Source of the DNA: Hofstenia miamia
Lineage: Eukaryota > Xenacoelomorpha > Acoela
DNA: 64,000 nucleotides
Assembly (NCBI GenBank): GCA_004352715.1
Contig: SCFE01000086.1
Location: 1,485,390-1,549,389, forward strand
Direction: 5' to 3'
Positions 1-12,040 of this stretch are shown piece by piece; the first letter of the stretch is position 1; each line of letters begins with the position of its first letter. Position numbers and translations under genes: made by a program. Below the pieces are notes generated by a model that made no database searches, was not told where the DNA came from, and saw only the letters and a list, made by a program, of their open reading frames with translations.

Positions 1-395
1 TTGAAAGCATTAATAGCCATGCCGTTAGACTGATTCCAGAGTAAGAACCTTTGAATATCAGAGATTAGAAGGTATTTATTACTACCAAGATTTTTACAGT
101 CATCGGCGTATATAAGGCAACCGGAGTTGATGAAACTATCAGGCATATCGTATATAAACGTAAGGAAAAGTAAGGGACCTAAAATGCTCCCCTGAGGAAC
201 CCCGCTTGTCACTGCAAACTTTGGTGCGATATTCTCATCAATGACGACACATTGATAACGTTTAGTTAAATAAGAGCAGAAGAACTTAATGAACTGATCA
301 TCCAAACCGAAAACCGGAGTTTATGCTAAAACAATTCGTGGGGAACGCGATCAAAGGCCTTCAAGTAGTCAAAATAGACACAAAAACATATACAT
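1..395 (-). pseudogene. Non-LTR retrotransposon reverse transcriptase fragment
   Basis: Read on the minus strand, this stretch holds successive reverse transcriptase motifs of a LINE of the Jockey/CR1 kind. Motif A-like FDYLKAFDRVPHEL lies near 330-380, GVPQGSILGPLLF near 182-214, and the catalytic YADD near 105-116, followed by the usual thumb-ward sequence. An in-frame TAG and a frame change near 320-330 separate motif A from the rest, so it cannot make a working enzyme. The element continues off the left edge of the window. The clade within non-LTR elements is not settled by eye. Confidence 0.85.
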
Positions 396-971
396 ATATT
401 CATATATATGCCCGATATCTTCTGTGAAATGTTTGGCGATCATTCAAAATGCGATATTTGTGCAGAAATCTAATCATATTTTAAAGCATGAATTGCTCCA
501 AACGATGCATTGAAAATAAATTATATTTGAAAGTCAATTGATCATCTGCAGAACGACAACATACTTAACATTAGACATTTAAATATAAGAAAATAAGAAG
601 TGATCTTACACTGGGAAAAAAGTAAAATATAAACACTCCGAGTCCGAGGCATGCAATAATAAAATTAATAGTATAAATCTATTACGTCATAGTTATGACG
701 TCACAAAAAGTCCGAGGCGCTAAAGTCCGAGGCAGGTTTTTAAAGATACCGTTTTCAATAATAATGTGATTGTCTCTTTAAACTATGTCCCATATACATC
801 TGTTACAAACTATATATTCAATATTCGTTTTGAGATATTCAGTATTCGTTTTGAGAAATTTGATATTCATTTCAAGTACCAACCTCAATGGTATGTATGT
901 TTCGCTTAAAAGGTATTTTGGCACAATTCTATTTTGACTCAATACCATCTTTCACTCAATAAGATGTTTAG
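396..971. other. Non-coding stretch with short repeats
   Basis: No gene is seen. The motif TCCGAGGC occurs three times between about 640 and 735, around a pair of TACGTCA/TGACGTCA sites. A roughly 23-bp unit containing TATTCGTTTTGAGA is repeated in diverged form at about 811-873. These look like decayed repeat material rather than regulatory sites. Confidence 0.5.
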
Positions 972-1318
972 CAGGGTTTTCGAGTCGAGTTCAAGTTACT
1001 CGGGGCCGAGTTCAAGTTTTTACGTTTGGAGTTCGAGTTCGAGTAATTTTTTAAGAAAATTTCGAGTTAAACGAGTTTTTTTTTCTAATTCCGAGTTTTT
1101 TAGTGTAAAAAACCTTTATTTTACAATAATTCTAAGATAATTGTGATTGGTAAGAAAATTGATATTTAAAGAAATTTAATTCTTACGCTATTTTCGAGTG
1201 AATTTTCGAGCGAGTTCGAGTTCGAGTTTTGATGATTTCTCTTCCGAGTTTTTCCGATCGAGTTTTGCGAGCTTATTCGAGTTCGAGTTCTTAACATTCC
1301 AAGTACTCGAAAACCCTG
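972..1318. mobile_element. hAT-type miniature element rich in CGAGTT repeats
   Basis: The element starts CAGGGTTTTCGAGT and ends ACTCGAAAACCCTG, a perfect 14-bp terminal inverted repeat. It is flanked on both sides by the identical 8-bp direct repeat ATGTTTAG (964-971 and 1319-1326), the target duplication length of hAT transposons. Its 347 bp are largely degenerate GAGTTCGAG-type repeats and it has no transposase, so it is non-autonomous. An ATG-initiated open frame over it (934-1140) is serine-rich only because of the repeat and is not a gene. Confidence 0.88.
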
Positions 1319-1326
1319 ATGTTTAG

Positions 1327-1944
1327 CTCAATTCACTTTCTACTAGTAGATCTAATATACAAAAAGGAAAATAGGTAAGCAATAATACAAAAGGGAAATA
1401 TGACATGTTAGAAATAAGCACGTCATTATTAAAATGTAATATAATTACTTGAATTATTCAAATGTCAAGTTATTTATCAGTTATATTTAATATTAACTAT
1501 TTTAGTGCTTAGAATTTATTCATTATGCATTTCTTTTCATTTTTCTACTAATTTATTGTTTTTTACAAAAATTGGCTGTCTTTCTTTAACATATAGTAGC
1601 CTTATAAAATATGATAACGAGTGATTTATTCATTTTTACATTGCATATTTGATTTTTTTGGAAGTTAAACCTATTTTTTCTTTACTAATTTATCATTAGT
1701 AGTCAAAATTATTAATGATTTGCTCATTTCTAACATATCACATATCCCCATATTATTGTGCACAAATTTTCCTTTTGTATTTTAGTCCTACCCAATTTCA
1801 ACTCAACAAGAGGTTTCAAATTTGACTCAATGCATGCTTTAGTATACTCTTTCATAACAAATTCTTTCACAATATCTATTTAAAATTTGTGACAATTTTT
1901 ATTCTCAGATGTCTATAATTATTCATGTGCCATGATTCTGATAT
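1327..1944. other. AT-rich intergenic sequence
   Basis: No open frame, repeat structure or recognisable element fragment is seen between the hAT miniature element and the Gypsy-like LTR. It is very AT-rich. Confidence 0.5.
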
Positions 1945-2819
1945 TGTAGACTCAGTCAGGGAAATTGCGCTAATTATATTTTAATTTCTTTTAATTATGT
2001 TATTTTTGTAATCCTTAGTGACGTCAGTAGGACATACTTTTATTTTTTAGCTTAATTCACAAAGCAAAAGTAATGTCCCTTTGATTGGTGCTAATGCGTT
2101 ATTATTACTCAATTTAATTTGCAAGGGAATTGTGATGTTTAAGTTGTAAACAAGCACAGGTAAAAATTATGATTTTGTATAAATGTGAGAGACACTGTAG
2201 AGAAAGAGCAATTGCTTTTATCTCACCAAAACTGTGTTTGCTTTGTTTCTACCTTTATAATATTTAACCTGATGGTTGTTATTATAATTGCTTAAGTTCT
2301 GGTGGCAATTTTGGAGTCACTCTTCTCAACTGGGGACAACAACTAGTTCCTAGACAGTACCAGCCCAAATTGTGGACTGCATTAGGTTATGGATATGGTT
2401 AGGTGTAAATATAAAAAAACCTTTGGTTTGAATGCAACAGAAACAGACACTGATAATTGATTACACTGTGATGATATTATGCTGTTGGCTAGCATGAATG
2501 CATGGTAATTACATGCTATTATTACATGAGCTGAGAGATAAAGAACAATGGAGATGGTTTATTGAGCTAGAAGATAAAATATGACACAAATAGGGTAGCA
2601 CCTTTCAAGCAAGTTTACAAACATCTTTTCTAGGGTACCACTCTGGTGTGAAGCCATAAGAATTGGTCATCCTGGATGTTTTTCTCTCTAAACAGTTACT
2701 ATTCCTATTTGCTTATTTTTTGCTAGAATCAGGGCTGATACAAGATGGTCACTCTTGCAACCTTCTGCTGTGACATTAAGTTCCCCAGTACTGTTCTTTT
2801 TCCTGCTCCTGATTCTACA
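1945..2819 (+). repeat. 5' LTR of the Gypsy-like element
   Basis: It begins TGTAGACTCAG and aligns along its length with 12041-12926, ending near CTGATTCTACA. About 245 bp (roughly 2158-2401) show no difference from the 3' copy, whereas the first 150 bp differ at around 15 percent of sites. The 3' boundary is placed where similarity stops and is approximate. Confidence 0.8.
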
Positions 2820-3926
2820 TAGTGACCCTGATGTGATTCTGAACTGTAACTGAGCTATGCTCACCTGGGGTTCTTAACTTGTTTGTTTTGGTTCTTTTAT
2901 TTTCTATTCTATTTATTCTCTCTGTTTTTGCATGTTGGATTTGTTAGTAATCACTACCATACCACCTAATTGCTGCTGTTTTTGCAAATGTTGTTGTTAT
3001 CTGAGTTTTGGATGTGCTCCCAAATTGTGATGAATTTTTTCTGAAAGTTCTTGTTTTCTTTTCTTTGTTTTAAGCTATAAATTCTAGTAGTACTGTGGTT
3101 TTTCCTATTGGGACTCCCTCACAGAGCAGCCCTGTGTAAGCATTGGTAGCCTGAACATTACCCCTTGTACTGTTGGATTGTTAGTTAATTTATCTTTACC
3201 TATTTTGCTCAATCAAACCTCTGCAGTGAACCACTGATGCATCCTCAATACCACAACTGCTCCAACAATCCCTTCTCATCTGTATGGAGCTCAAAAACCA
3301 CAATTAGATGCTCAGACATTTGAAATCGAAAATTTTAAGAGTCTTTGTCCTAGCAAATGGCAATGAGGATGGAATGTGAACAGTGCATTGACTCTCTGAA
3401 ATATGTCTATAAATCTCCTTGTACAGATTCTACAATATAAGAGCAGGGAACAGAGAATGCTGGAAGCAATCATTTCCTTAGAATTTCAAATTCATGATCT
3501 TATTCTGCAGGCACCAGTCTGACAGCAACTGCTTAGACTGAAGTATCTCATCCCCCAAGTACTTCCAATTCTGTTGACTACATTATGCAGGCTGTACTGG
3601 ACAAAGTCTTAGAAGCCTTTAGTGAGAAGTTTACTAATAAGATTGTGTAAATAGTGTCTTCTCAGTTTGCTGAAGTTTCCAACCCCCTCTTTGCAAGTTC
3701 TGAAACACCTAAGTCTGCCTCACCAGCCACCTTGCTTGTCAATTGTGGCCCAACATTTACCCAAACTGCATTGATGCATGTGTCAAAATTATCCACAGTG
3801 GCCACACCAAACCCTTAAAAGGGACTGCATCCTTTGAATGGAACTTTGATTCCTCTGGTGCCTGTTTATACCACTGTTGTGCCTACTGCCTCTGAGCAAG
3901 TAATATCTGGACTCAGTTAGCACAGT

Positions 3927-4560
3927 ATGCCTATCAGGTCTGTGATGACTAACTGGCCACAGTTTACTTGGTTGATCCTTTCTACTGAACCTAGTGGCCA
4001 CAAATACTTTAATAAGCACTCTGTTTTACCCAAGTTCACATTACATATTGATGAAGTATTGCAATCATTTGATGAATGGTTTTTTCTATTTGAGCTTACA
4101 ATGAAACAATAGCATAACATACAAGATGCTGCTATGGCCCAGTTCCCAACATAAATGCAGGGACTTGCTTACAACCCATACATAATGTTGGATCATGAAA
4201 CCAAAACTGATTATCAGTTATTAATAGGATATTTTGAAGACCATATAAAGCACCAATATAAAACACTGCTGTGTTAAATGTTGTTCAAAAGAGAGGTGAT
4301 TTATGCAACTACATTACCCAAGTTGAGAGATTGGTTTTTTTGAGCAACCTGTCTCCAGAATATTTGTGACATGACCTGTTCTCCTATATCTGTTTAGGAT
4401 TTCCTCAGCATATCCACAGTTGATTAGAGCTAAAATGTGATCCTGAGGATGACCTCCATATTATCATTAGGAAACCCATCAGTGTAGTATACCTCATACA
4501 TAATTTGAGTCAAATTGATAGAGATATTGGTGATATAAAGATTAAAACTGAACCTGGAAA
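3927..4560 (+). pseudogene. Decayed gag-like region
   Basis: Capsid-like sequence can be read in pieces: FTLHIDEVLQSFDEW near 4033-4080 resembles the start of Gypsy-type gag capsids, followed by DHETKTDYQLLIGYFEDH near 4190-4245. Several stops and frame changes interrupt it. Its place directly upstream of the protease supports the assignment. No zinc knuckle was found. Sequence from 2820 to 3926 between the LTR and this point shows no recognisable domain. Confidence 0.5.
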
Positions 4561-4569
4561 ATTTAGTGC

Positions 4570-4830
4570 ATGCTACTGTGGACACTGGAGTATCTGCATT
4601 GACTATTAGCAATGAATGTTGTAATACATTATGTATGGGCAGATGAGCTAGACCCCTCTGTGATTTGCTTGATAGATGCTTCAGGGAACAACATCTTGTT
4701 AAAAGAAAAAGTCTGGAATGTAGAACTTCAAGTTAATACTGAACTTTTTCACATTGATTTAGTTGTTGTAAATACTTATCATCAACCACTGCCCTATGAC
4801 ATCATCTTAGATAGCAATTTCCTAGAATAA
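4570..4830 (+). pseudogene. Retropepsin-like protease remnant
   Basis: The catalytic triplet Asp-Thr-Gly is encoded at 4581-4589 in the context ATVDTGVSALTIS. After a frame change, the second half ends with YDIILDSNFLE (4795-4827), matching the conserved YD-I-LG-DFL segment of retroelement aspartic proteases, although here the Gly is replaced by Asp. The frame change between the halves makes it non-functional. It lies immediately before the reverse transcriptase, as expected for a Gypsy pol. Confidence 0.7.
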
Positions 4831-5181
4831 AATGCATGCATCAGTGATTAAAGAAGTAACACCATCTCAATTAAAGACAATGAAATTTCACAGTTAACAG
4901 CAATCCCTGATTCTGTTGTCATAGAATCCCATTGTTGGACAAGAGCCAACATGTCTACTGAAAGCTGCTATAACAGTAATGTGATGATCACAGGAAAAAA
5001 GGTACTTATCAAAAGGGAAACAACTTCTCACCTGATTTATGACACATCAAGCAGGGGAAGACCTGTGTCACTATTCTTAATAGTTCAAAGTTCCTGGTCC
5101 ACATCAATCACAAACAGCTCAAGATCATTGCCATACCTGTCTGGGTGGAAAATGTTGTAACATCATGTCTACCAATAGTAG

Positions 5182-5770
5182 ATGAAACATGATAAACCTA
5201 TCCATCTGCCTCTACAAAGAGTCCCAAAGAATCTCAGAGGAGAGTATGAGAAAATCTTAAGTGATCTCATTCAGAGCAGTATAATTCAAGGAAGTAATAG
5301 CCTGTACACAGCACTGACTGTCTTTATAAAACAAGGGGAGAAATACCATCTCTTTATCAACTTCAGTAAGTTAATGATATCACTATTAAGGATGCCTATA
5401 TATTTCCATGGATAAAAGATCTTTTTGTAAGACACAAGCCACTATAAGTTCTTTTCATGCCTTGATCTTTACAAGGCCTACTGGCAAGTGCTGATGTGAC
5501 CATATGATATAAAGAAACCTGCTTTTATCACTCTGTATAGTTTATATGAGTAGAAGTATATGGCATTTGACCTGTGTAATGCCCCTGCCACTTTCCAGAG
5601 ATGTTACCAAAGTTCTGAAAAATGAGGCAAATATGTTAGAATTTCTGCCTATATAGATGATATTCTCATAGCCAGTAAAACATTTCCTAAACATTTTGAG
5701 AAACTCAGTAGAACACTGGATTTATTACACAATGCTGGATTAAAGGTCAATAGTAGTAAGTGTGTACTAA
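5182..5770 (+). pseudogene. Gypsy-type reverse transcriptase remnant
   Basis: The fingers segment (LQRVPKNLRGEYEKILSDL) opens at 5182. Motif A appears as LDLYKAYWQV near 5464, the ATFQR segment near 5590, and the catalytic AYIDDILIAS around 5647-5676. Stops and frame changes lie at about 5370-5640. The sequence then jumps from SKCVLSQ directly into RNase H, so roughly 100 residues of the thumb/connection region appear to be deleted. Confidence 0.82.
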
Positions 5771-5779
5771 GTCAAGTCA

Positions 5780-6075
5780 TCAATGGTGTAGAAAGTCCAG
5801 TCCAGAATTTCAGTCAAAAGCTAGAAGCCCCTGAAAAGAACTATGGTGCCACCAAATGCAAATAGGTGGCTGTGATAGAGGCACTTAAGAAATTCAGATA
5901 TTTTAACCTTGGTTATCATTTCATTGTGCATACTGATAACAGCATGCTTGTATGGATAAAAAAGTTCTCTGGGGATAAATCTAACATCATAGCCAAGTGG
6001 ATTGAGGACCTCAATGACTTCTCATTCACCATCCAGCATATACTGAAAAAGTTACATCTCAATGCAGACTAATGG
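5780..6075 (+). pseudogene. RNase H remnant of the Gypsy-like pol
   Basis: The reading PVQNFSQKLEAPEKNYGATKC, a stop at 5863-5865, then VAVIEALKKFRYF and FIVHTDNSMLVWIKKF is the typical retrotransposon RNase H series, including the HTDN segment with its catalytic Asp (about 5929-5940). The first third, with the first catalytic Asp, is missing because of the deletion noted in the reverse transcriptase. Confidence 0.78.
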
Positions 6076-6210
6076 GACTGCACTCCCTAGTTATGAATGG
6101 GACCTGAAGAAGCCTTCCAGAGAGAAGATCAGATTTGGTTTCATCCCACTAATGGAGTACAACCTGTTACCTGAGATTAACACTGATCAGCAAGGTAAGG
6201 TAAAGCCATA

Positions 6211-7400
6211 TTGCCTATTATGGTTAAAGAAGAAATAACAGAACAGGAAATCATCCAACACCAACAACATTATAAAGTGTTATCTGAAATCATTGAGCAG
6301 GTGAAAGATCCTTTTTATCTAATGAATCCTGTGGTAAACTACTATTTTAAAAGATACAAATGGAAATTAAATCCACAAGGTCTTCTTTTTGCTAAAAGTC
6401 ATAACAATTGCTTGGCAATACCCAAATATTTTAGATGCAACCTCATATGAAAAGTTCATGAGTGAGGGCATATTAGTATTATCCAAACAGAGAATACCTT
6501 TAATGACTGCTATGTCACAGTAGGAATATGTGCTGCCATGATTGATGTCATTGATACATGTGAAAAATCAGCCAGCTGAACAAACAAATGAAGTAGTCCA
6601 CATGGACTTAGAGAAAGTTTCAAAAGATAATGATGGCTACCAATATCTATTAGTAATGGTCAATCATTTTACTAGATACACTAGGCTAATTCCTCTTAGT
6701 AGTAGCATTGCTGAGATAGTTATAGAGAAAATTGTCAATGAATGTGTGCTCAAGTTGGGGTCCATGGAACAACTTGTGTCTGATCATAGTCCTCAATTTG
6801 AGAACAATTTAATGGAAGCCTGATGTGTGAATTCAAAGTCCTCAATGAATTTACAACTGCATACCACCCTCAATCCAAATGCATGGTATAAAGATTAAAT
6901 TGCACACTAATTAAATTAATCAGGGTGGCACTTTCGAGGGCAGTAGACAAGCACTGGAAATGTGCAATAGAAATCATGGAATATTTTTGCAATACGTCTG
7001 TCCATTCCACTACTAAAGTCAGCCCTTTGAAAGCCATGCTTGGCCAAGAGGCTAGCACACCTTGCTCCACTATGTTCAAAACTATCACAAAGTAAACTTG
7101 GAAAGACATGTAGCACACATGATCAGCAAAATGCATGAAGTACACATTATGGTCTGTCATAACACCAACCAATAAGTTATACATCAAAAATGTAATTTCA
7201 AAAAAAATTATATGGTCAACCACACATTATAGGTAACAAAGTATTCACATATTTCCCACAGCAAGTAACTGTCCAAAACCAAGTAAGGAAACTAGTAACT
7301 AATTAGCAAGTTCCATTCACAATTGAAAAGGTTCTTGATCACAACACTTACACCCTTAACAAATGTAAAATTGTTCATTTCCAAAGGCTTAAACAAGCTG
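6211..7400 (+). pseudogene. Integrase remnant with GPY/F-like tail
   Basis: The core domain is readable at 6542-6823: HMDLEKVSKDNDGYQYLLVM contains the first catalytic Asp, and LVSDHSPQFENN the second. FTTAYHPQSKCMV then follows after a frame change near 6840. The segment around 6950-7070 (DKHWKCAIEIMEYFCNTSVHSTTKVSPLKAML) is the usual post-catalytic stretch, and the tail ends DHNTYTLNKCKIVHFQRLK at about 7337-7393. Stops scattered after 7080 show decay. An upstream zinc-binding (H2C2) domain is barely recognisable at about 6450-6500. Confidence 0.8.
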
Positions 7401-8842
7401 TCAAAGATATTGAAAATGTCATTATATACAAGAATAAGGAGTGTACACTAGTAGATAACAGTAATGATATGTACAAACAGTATGATGATTTAACTGAGTA
7501 TTGTGAGGAAGACTTTGATGATATTGATTTTGATGATAATGATATAAATATTAGTGACACTACCATTACTTGTATACTACCCCAATGCAGGGCCAGACAT
7601 TGACAAAATTTGATCTGGATGCTTAGGACCTTAACCTTATTACTCTATTTAGGAATGATGATGAAACCCAAACAAAAAGAAAGAGAGTTGTTGGCTCCAC
7701 CCTCCTGCCAAAGAGTGAGAAGGAGGATGGAAAATAACAAAGGTTCTGAAGCCCCTACTATGTGTGGGAGATGACTATTTCTGCTTGATGGGCATGTGAC
7801 CAAAAAAGGGGATGCAGAGATGGTTCTTAGCAGTGTCCAACATTGAATGGGCAATGACTGCCCTTGTGACTAGGAGAGCCAATAACCTCACAAGTGTCCC
7901 AGTCTCAACACTAAGTAGAGAATTTAATATTAATAGAACCCCTTTAGTGATATAATAAATGTAACTCAAACCACTAGTGACTTGATAGTCCCTCCAATCT
8001 CCCAGCCTTCCACTAGTCCTCTAGTGCTATGTCTACAGTTTGTTCACAGAAGGTTGAAGAAAGAAGAAGGAAGATGTCAAAGGTCAGTGATCCTTACTTT
8101 ATTGCCACACAAAAAGCCACCCACTTTATTAGAGATAATGTCTCTGAGGATACCAAAAAACCAGCTTTGATGGATGTACAATAACAAGAAATTGACATGT
8201 TCTGTTGATATTATGCCATTCATTATGGACACAGAGTGGAGACCCAAGATAAGCACAATCATCTGCTATGGGTCAAAGATGTGTGAAGGACTAAGTCATC
8301 ACTATTGGCACAGTAAAGTGCACTAGTCCTTTGACAAAGATTTTACAATTACACACCTCTGCAAATTTCTAAGCAACTGGAGAGAAATTCAGCACTTTGA
8401 ATGCATCAATATTGATTTCACTAATTTATTAGTGATCTACTACTTCCATGTCCATTAGATACAGCAGCCCAATATAATGGAGAGCATTGAAATAGTGTAT
8501 TGCCTGGCAAAAGTTGAAAAGATTAGATGATCTTGCATGAAGAGTATGAGGAGAATATTCCTGACCCTGTGGAAAGTTTACATTTTCAGATAGAAAATTT
8601 TATGATATTATATCAGGAAGCATATTGCCCCATCAGTATGTATCATATGAACATGATCTCCATTACCAAACTTATCTACACAGACCTCATGATTTGCAAA
8701 AGAATACCTACACATAGGCTAGCTGTTGATCAAAACTGATAATCTACACCACCCTTCAGGCACAAACACTTGAATCCATCAATCCAAATATGCCATGCCT
8801 TGCATCTGTAACAGATCTCTGTGCTAAGATCAAATTTAAATG
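7401..8842 (+). pseudogene. Unrecognised coding-like sequence after integrase, first part
   Basis: The frame that carries the integrase tail continues into a strongly acidic segment (EEDFDDIDFDDNDIN, about 7503-7547) before a stop near 7600. Further long coding-like stretches follow in shifting frames, notably about 8225-8460 (containing DTEWRPKISTIICYGSKMCE) and 8527-8739. I do not recognise a family. Gypsy elements normally reach the 3' LTR soon after integrase, or carry an env-like gene. No signal peptide, membrane anchor or furin-type site that would argue for env was seen here. Confidence 0.45.
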
Positions 8843-9851
8843 TGATTAGAAATATATTATAAAAATTAATTATCATCTTAGATTAGTTTTGTATTATGCA
8901 ACCAAGAACTATCAGTGAAAATAATTTTAATTAGTATCTGTTGATTCTACTAATTTGGTGAAATAAAGGGGGAAAATTCACTTCCATTATTTTTAGCCAA
9001 CTTGGCAGAAGAACTTTTGAAATTTGATATCAACAGGTACTTTTTTGGATTAACTATAAATAGAGTGAAATTCATTGTAACAATTGATAAAGAAAATTCT
9101 TTGGAATTCTTATATTTAGTTTGATTACAGTTTGATTATTTAGCATGATGTTCAGCCAAACAGTTGGTGTTCAGTAGTGACAAGGATCCCATAACAGGAA
9201 TGATTCTAGATTCCTTTTTCCAAGCCATGAACCTGCACTTAAGTTAGGGATATGATTAGGAGTTCTTACTTTCATTTGGCTAACTATCAATCCTATCATA
9301 CATGTACAAAAAATAATGAATTCATTATAAGGCTGTTAAGCCAAATATAGGAATTTACATTTATATTATTCTAGATCCAAATTAATGACTATAATGTGAC
9401 TGATAATATGACCATTACCATGTATGTATCAATTATTACATGTAGGCTAGGAAGCTATGTAATTATCTTCCTTAATTAAAGCCAATATATTTTGGTAATT
9501 GCTAATTACATAATTCATTAAGAAGCTAGTAACACTCAAGGTTGCTAGTATATAGTACACTTCACAAATTGAGACTAAGTCAAGTTGTGTTGAGTCTTGA
9601 GTAAGCACCAAGCTAGAATAGGGTACACATAAGTTGCCTCACTGAGCTGAGAGGTGGAACTCATTAACTTTGAACATAGAAGAAAGGTTGTTACTTGACT
9701 TGGAGATCAGCTTTGAGCAGATGCCCATCCACTAACAACTTGCAAGGATGCTGAGAGGCTTTGTCACCTAAATAGTGTTCATTACATAATCCATTAATTA
9801 TAGTTACTGGAGTTTAATAATGTGAAAGTTAAGCAGTCTAAATTTAGTACA
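8843..9851 (+). repeat. Solo LTR, old copy, nested in the Gypsy-like element
   Basis: This segment aligns from end to end with the LTR at 20270-21505. Both share the opening TGATTA, a run ATGCAACCAAG about 60 bp in, the CAGGTAC segment, the GATCAGCTTTGAGCAG / GATCGGCTTCGGGCAG segment, and TTTGTCACCTAAA / TTCGTCACCTAAA. At many positions where the other copy has CG, this one has TG or CA, so it is an older, deaminated copy. No coding region accompanies it, so it is best read as a solo LTR. Confidence 0.72.
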
Positions 9852-12040
9852 TCCCTACCCACTAGTATGCCACACTGATTATAGTAGCATAATAGAAATA
9901 TTAGATGTCAAAGCCTGGTGCTACATTAAAGCAAAATAAATCTGGAAGCAGAGTGGCTAACTATTACTATAAAAAGTCCTTCAGCACAATACCATTCATC
10001 TGTAGAATGGCTTTAGGCAAAATCTGTATATCATATGAGATGCAGGATAGGAAGAATTTTAAAGAATGCCTCTTTTCTGAAAAGCTAATGCACAATATCT
10101 ATGCTAGAGGAGCCATATGGATTTTATCTTCCTCAACAAAACACCCTTGCTTACTATTCCAATGGACACAGTTACTCATAAAAACTTGGTAAAACAGTCA
10201 ACTCACAAAATTACAGTCTGTCCTCTCACCTCTCACCTGGAAAGCAAAAAATTGGCTTCTACACAAGTGCACATAATATATTAGGAATATGTACATCAGA
10301 CATGAATATTTTTTCCAACACACTCAAGAAATATATGTGGGGAGCCATGGCTGATACTAAGTTCACCTTTTTCAACTCTGAATATGCTCCCTTATGCACT
10401 GAACAATTAATTGAAAGATCACATAGATCCATGACACAATTCTTTGACTTGCTAAAGTGAAACAACTTTCCTGAAAAATCAGAAATTTTCTTTAATCTAG
10501 AGCACTTTACCTACCAAGAGTGTAGCTACAGCCAAATCACCAAAATAGCCTGCCAAGTCAGTAAAGAAGGAAAGATTGTTCCCATACTAATACTTGACCA
10601 AGTTATGAGAATGCCCAAGCAGTTCTACAAAAAGGAGGAGCTTCTAGCTATGTCAGCAGTACATGACTCCCCCTCAATATGGGAGCTCATAGAAAAGATC
10701 AATTTAGAAAAGTTTGCAGGCCCCATTTCACCACCACAGCTGATTCTTCAGTGGTCCATTACCAAAGATGAGAGAATACTAACAATTGAACATACACCAG
10801 CAGAATTCTTAGATGTTTTGACAATTCAAGAGAGAGCAATTGTGGAGAAAAAGGATAGCAATATACTGGGCATAATGGAGTGTTGTCTTATGGAGATGTT
10901 TTTGAAAGAAGAGCTGGTACTTCTACAATCACCTGGGTGATAACTGGCTTTGGACATAGAATGTACCACAACTCAAGTAAAGATCACTGCCAACTGAATT
11001 AGCCAATTACAAAATCATGGACTTCACAGTAAATTCTGGGATACCCTAAGTGAGGCCAAGATTAATTACCCTGTTACAATCAGAACTGCTAGCCTTCATG
11101 ATGCAGTCAACTTCTCCAAAGTTGAAACAAATGCTGAGAAAGACAACTTGCTATGCATACCACCACCATGCATCAAAACACTGCTTGTACTACCTAAGTG
11201 GAAAGTCAAAAAGGGGAAGAAGAAAATCATGGCCCCCTTGTCTGACAAGTTAAATTATGTAAGTTCCAACTCAGATGCCAAGTGACTCAGCCAGATGTCC
11301 TAGTACAAAGATGTTGGAGAAAATCTAATCCAGGAGGATAATCAGGAACATGTCTTCATTGATCAGAGAAATCTTCCAGTGAGGGCAACCTATTCATGAG
11401 TACCTACACAAGATACACAAGAAGATTTTGCAGATGTGCCCCCATGTCCTTTACTATTTCAATCTGCCAGCAACTTAATGTGGGGTAACAACATTGAGAT
11501 GATTACATGCTACTACAATGTAACAAAGCACATCAAAAATAATTACAATGCTGTGTACTGATGTCTCTGATCTAGAGCAGATGACACTTCAGCAAGTAAT
11601 GGAGTTTTGTTCACTTTTTGTTGATCACACTACCAGAATGGGTTCACTAAGGGAGGTATTTGTTCATTTTTATCCCAACATAATAATCAGTGCCAGTGAT
11701 GTGTATACTTCTGATACCAACACACTGATGACACTCATGGTTGCACTCAAAGGGTTCTGCCTATATGAGTGATTTTATGATACCTTCATCAAAAGGCTCA
11801 AATACCTCTGCCACAATTGTTCCATTAGTTCTAAGCTTCTGAATTTACAGTTTTTCTGTCTCAAAGATGAAATCATCTCACAGTGAGAAGCTTTGATGCA
11901 GATTATTTAAAAACCCCATTACACCAATGTCATCAGCTGGGATGATGTTTTAGTAATAGAAATGATAGAAGAAATACAGAAATTGGTTTCCAGGTCACCT
12001 CTCTAACTGTTGCTGCAGAATTAAATCAAGCAAGGGTGTG
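9852..12040 (+). pseudogene. Unrecognised coding-like sequence after integrase, second part
   Basis: One frame stays open from about 10200 to 10940 with a single TGA near 10458, and resumes at 10998-11283 after stops near 10940-10997. This gives over 300 codons of coding-like sequence. The main block (10605-10940) includes MPKQFYKKEELLAMSAVHD and HTPAEFLDVLTIQERAIVEK. The last block is Lys-rich near its end (PKWKVKKGKKKIMAPLSDK). It looks soluble, with no signal peptide or membrane segment. No catalytic motif is recognised. Another block at 11548-11772 is open but unplaced. Direction and position suggest an accessory gene of the Gypsy-like element, but capture of foreign sequence is equally possible. 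Confidence 0.45.

Noticed and set aside
934-1140. Serine-rich 68-codon open frame
   Set aside because: It translates the GAGTTCGAG repeats of the hAT miniature element.
6870-7223. 117-codon minus-strand frame
   Set aside because: Antisense of the integrase remnant, whose plus-strand motifs are clear.
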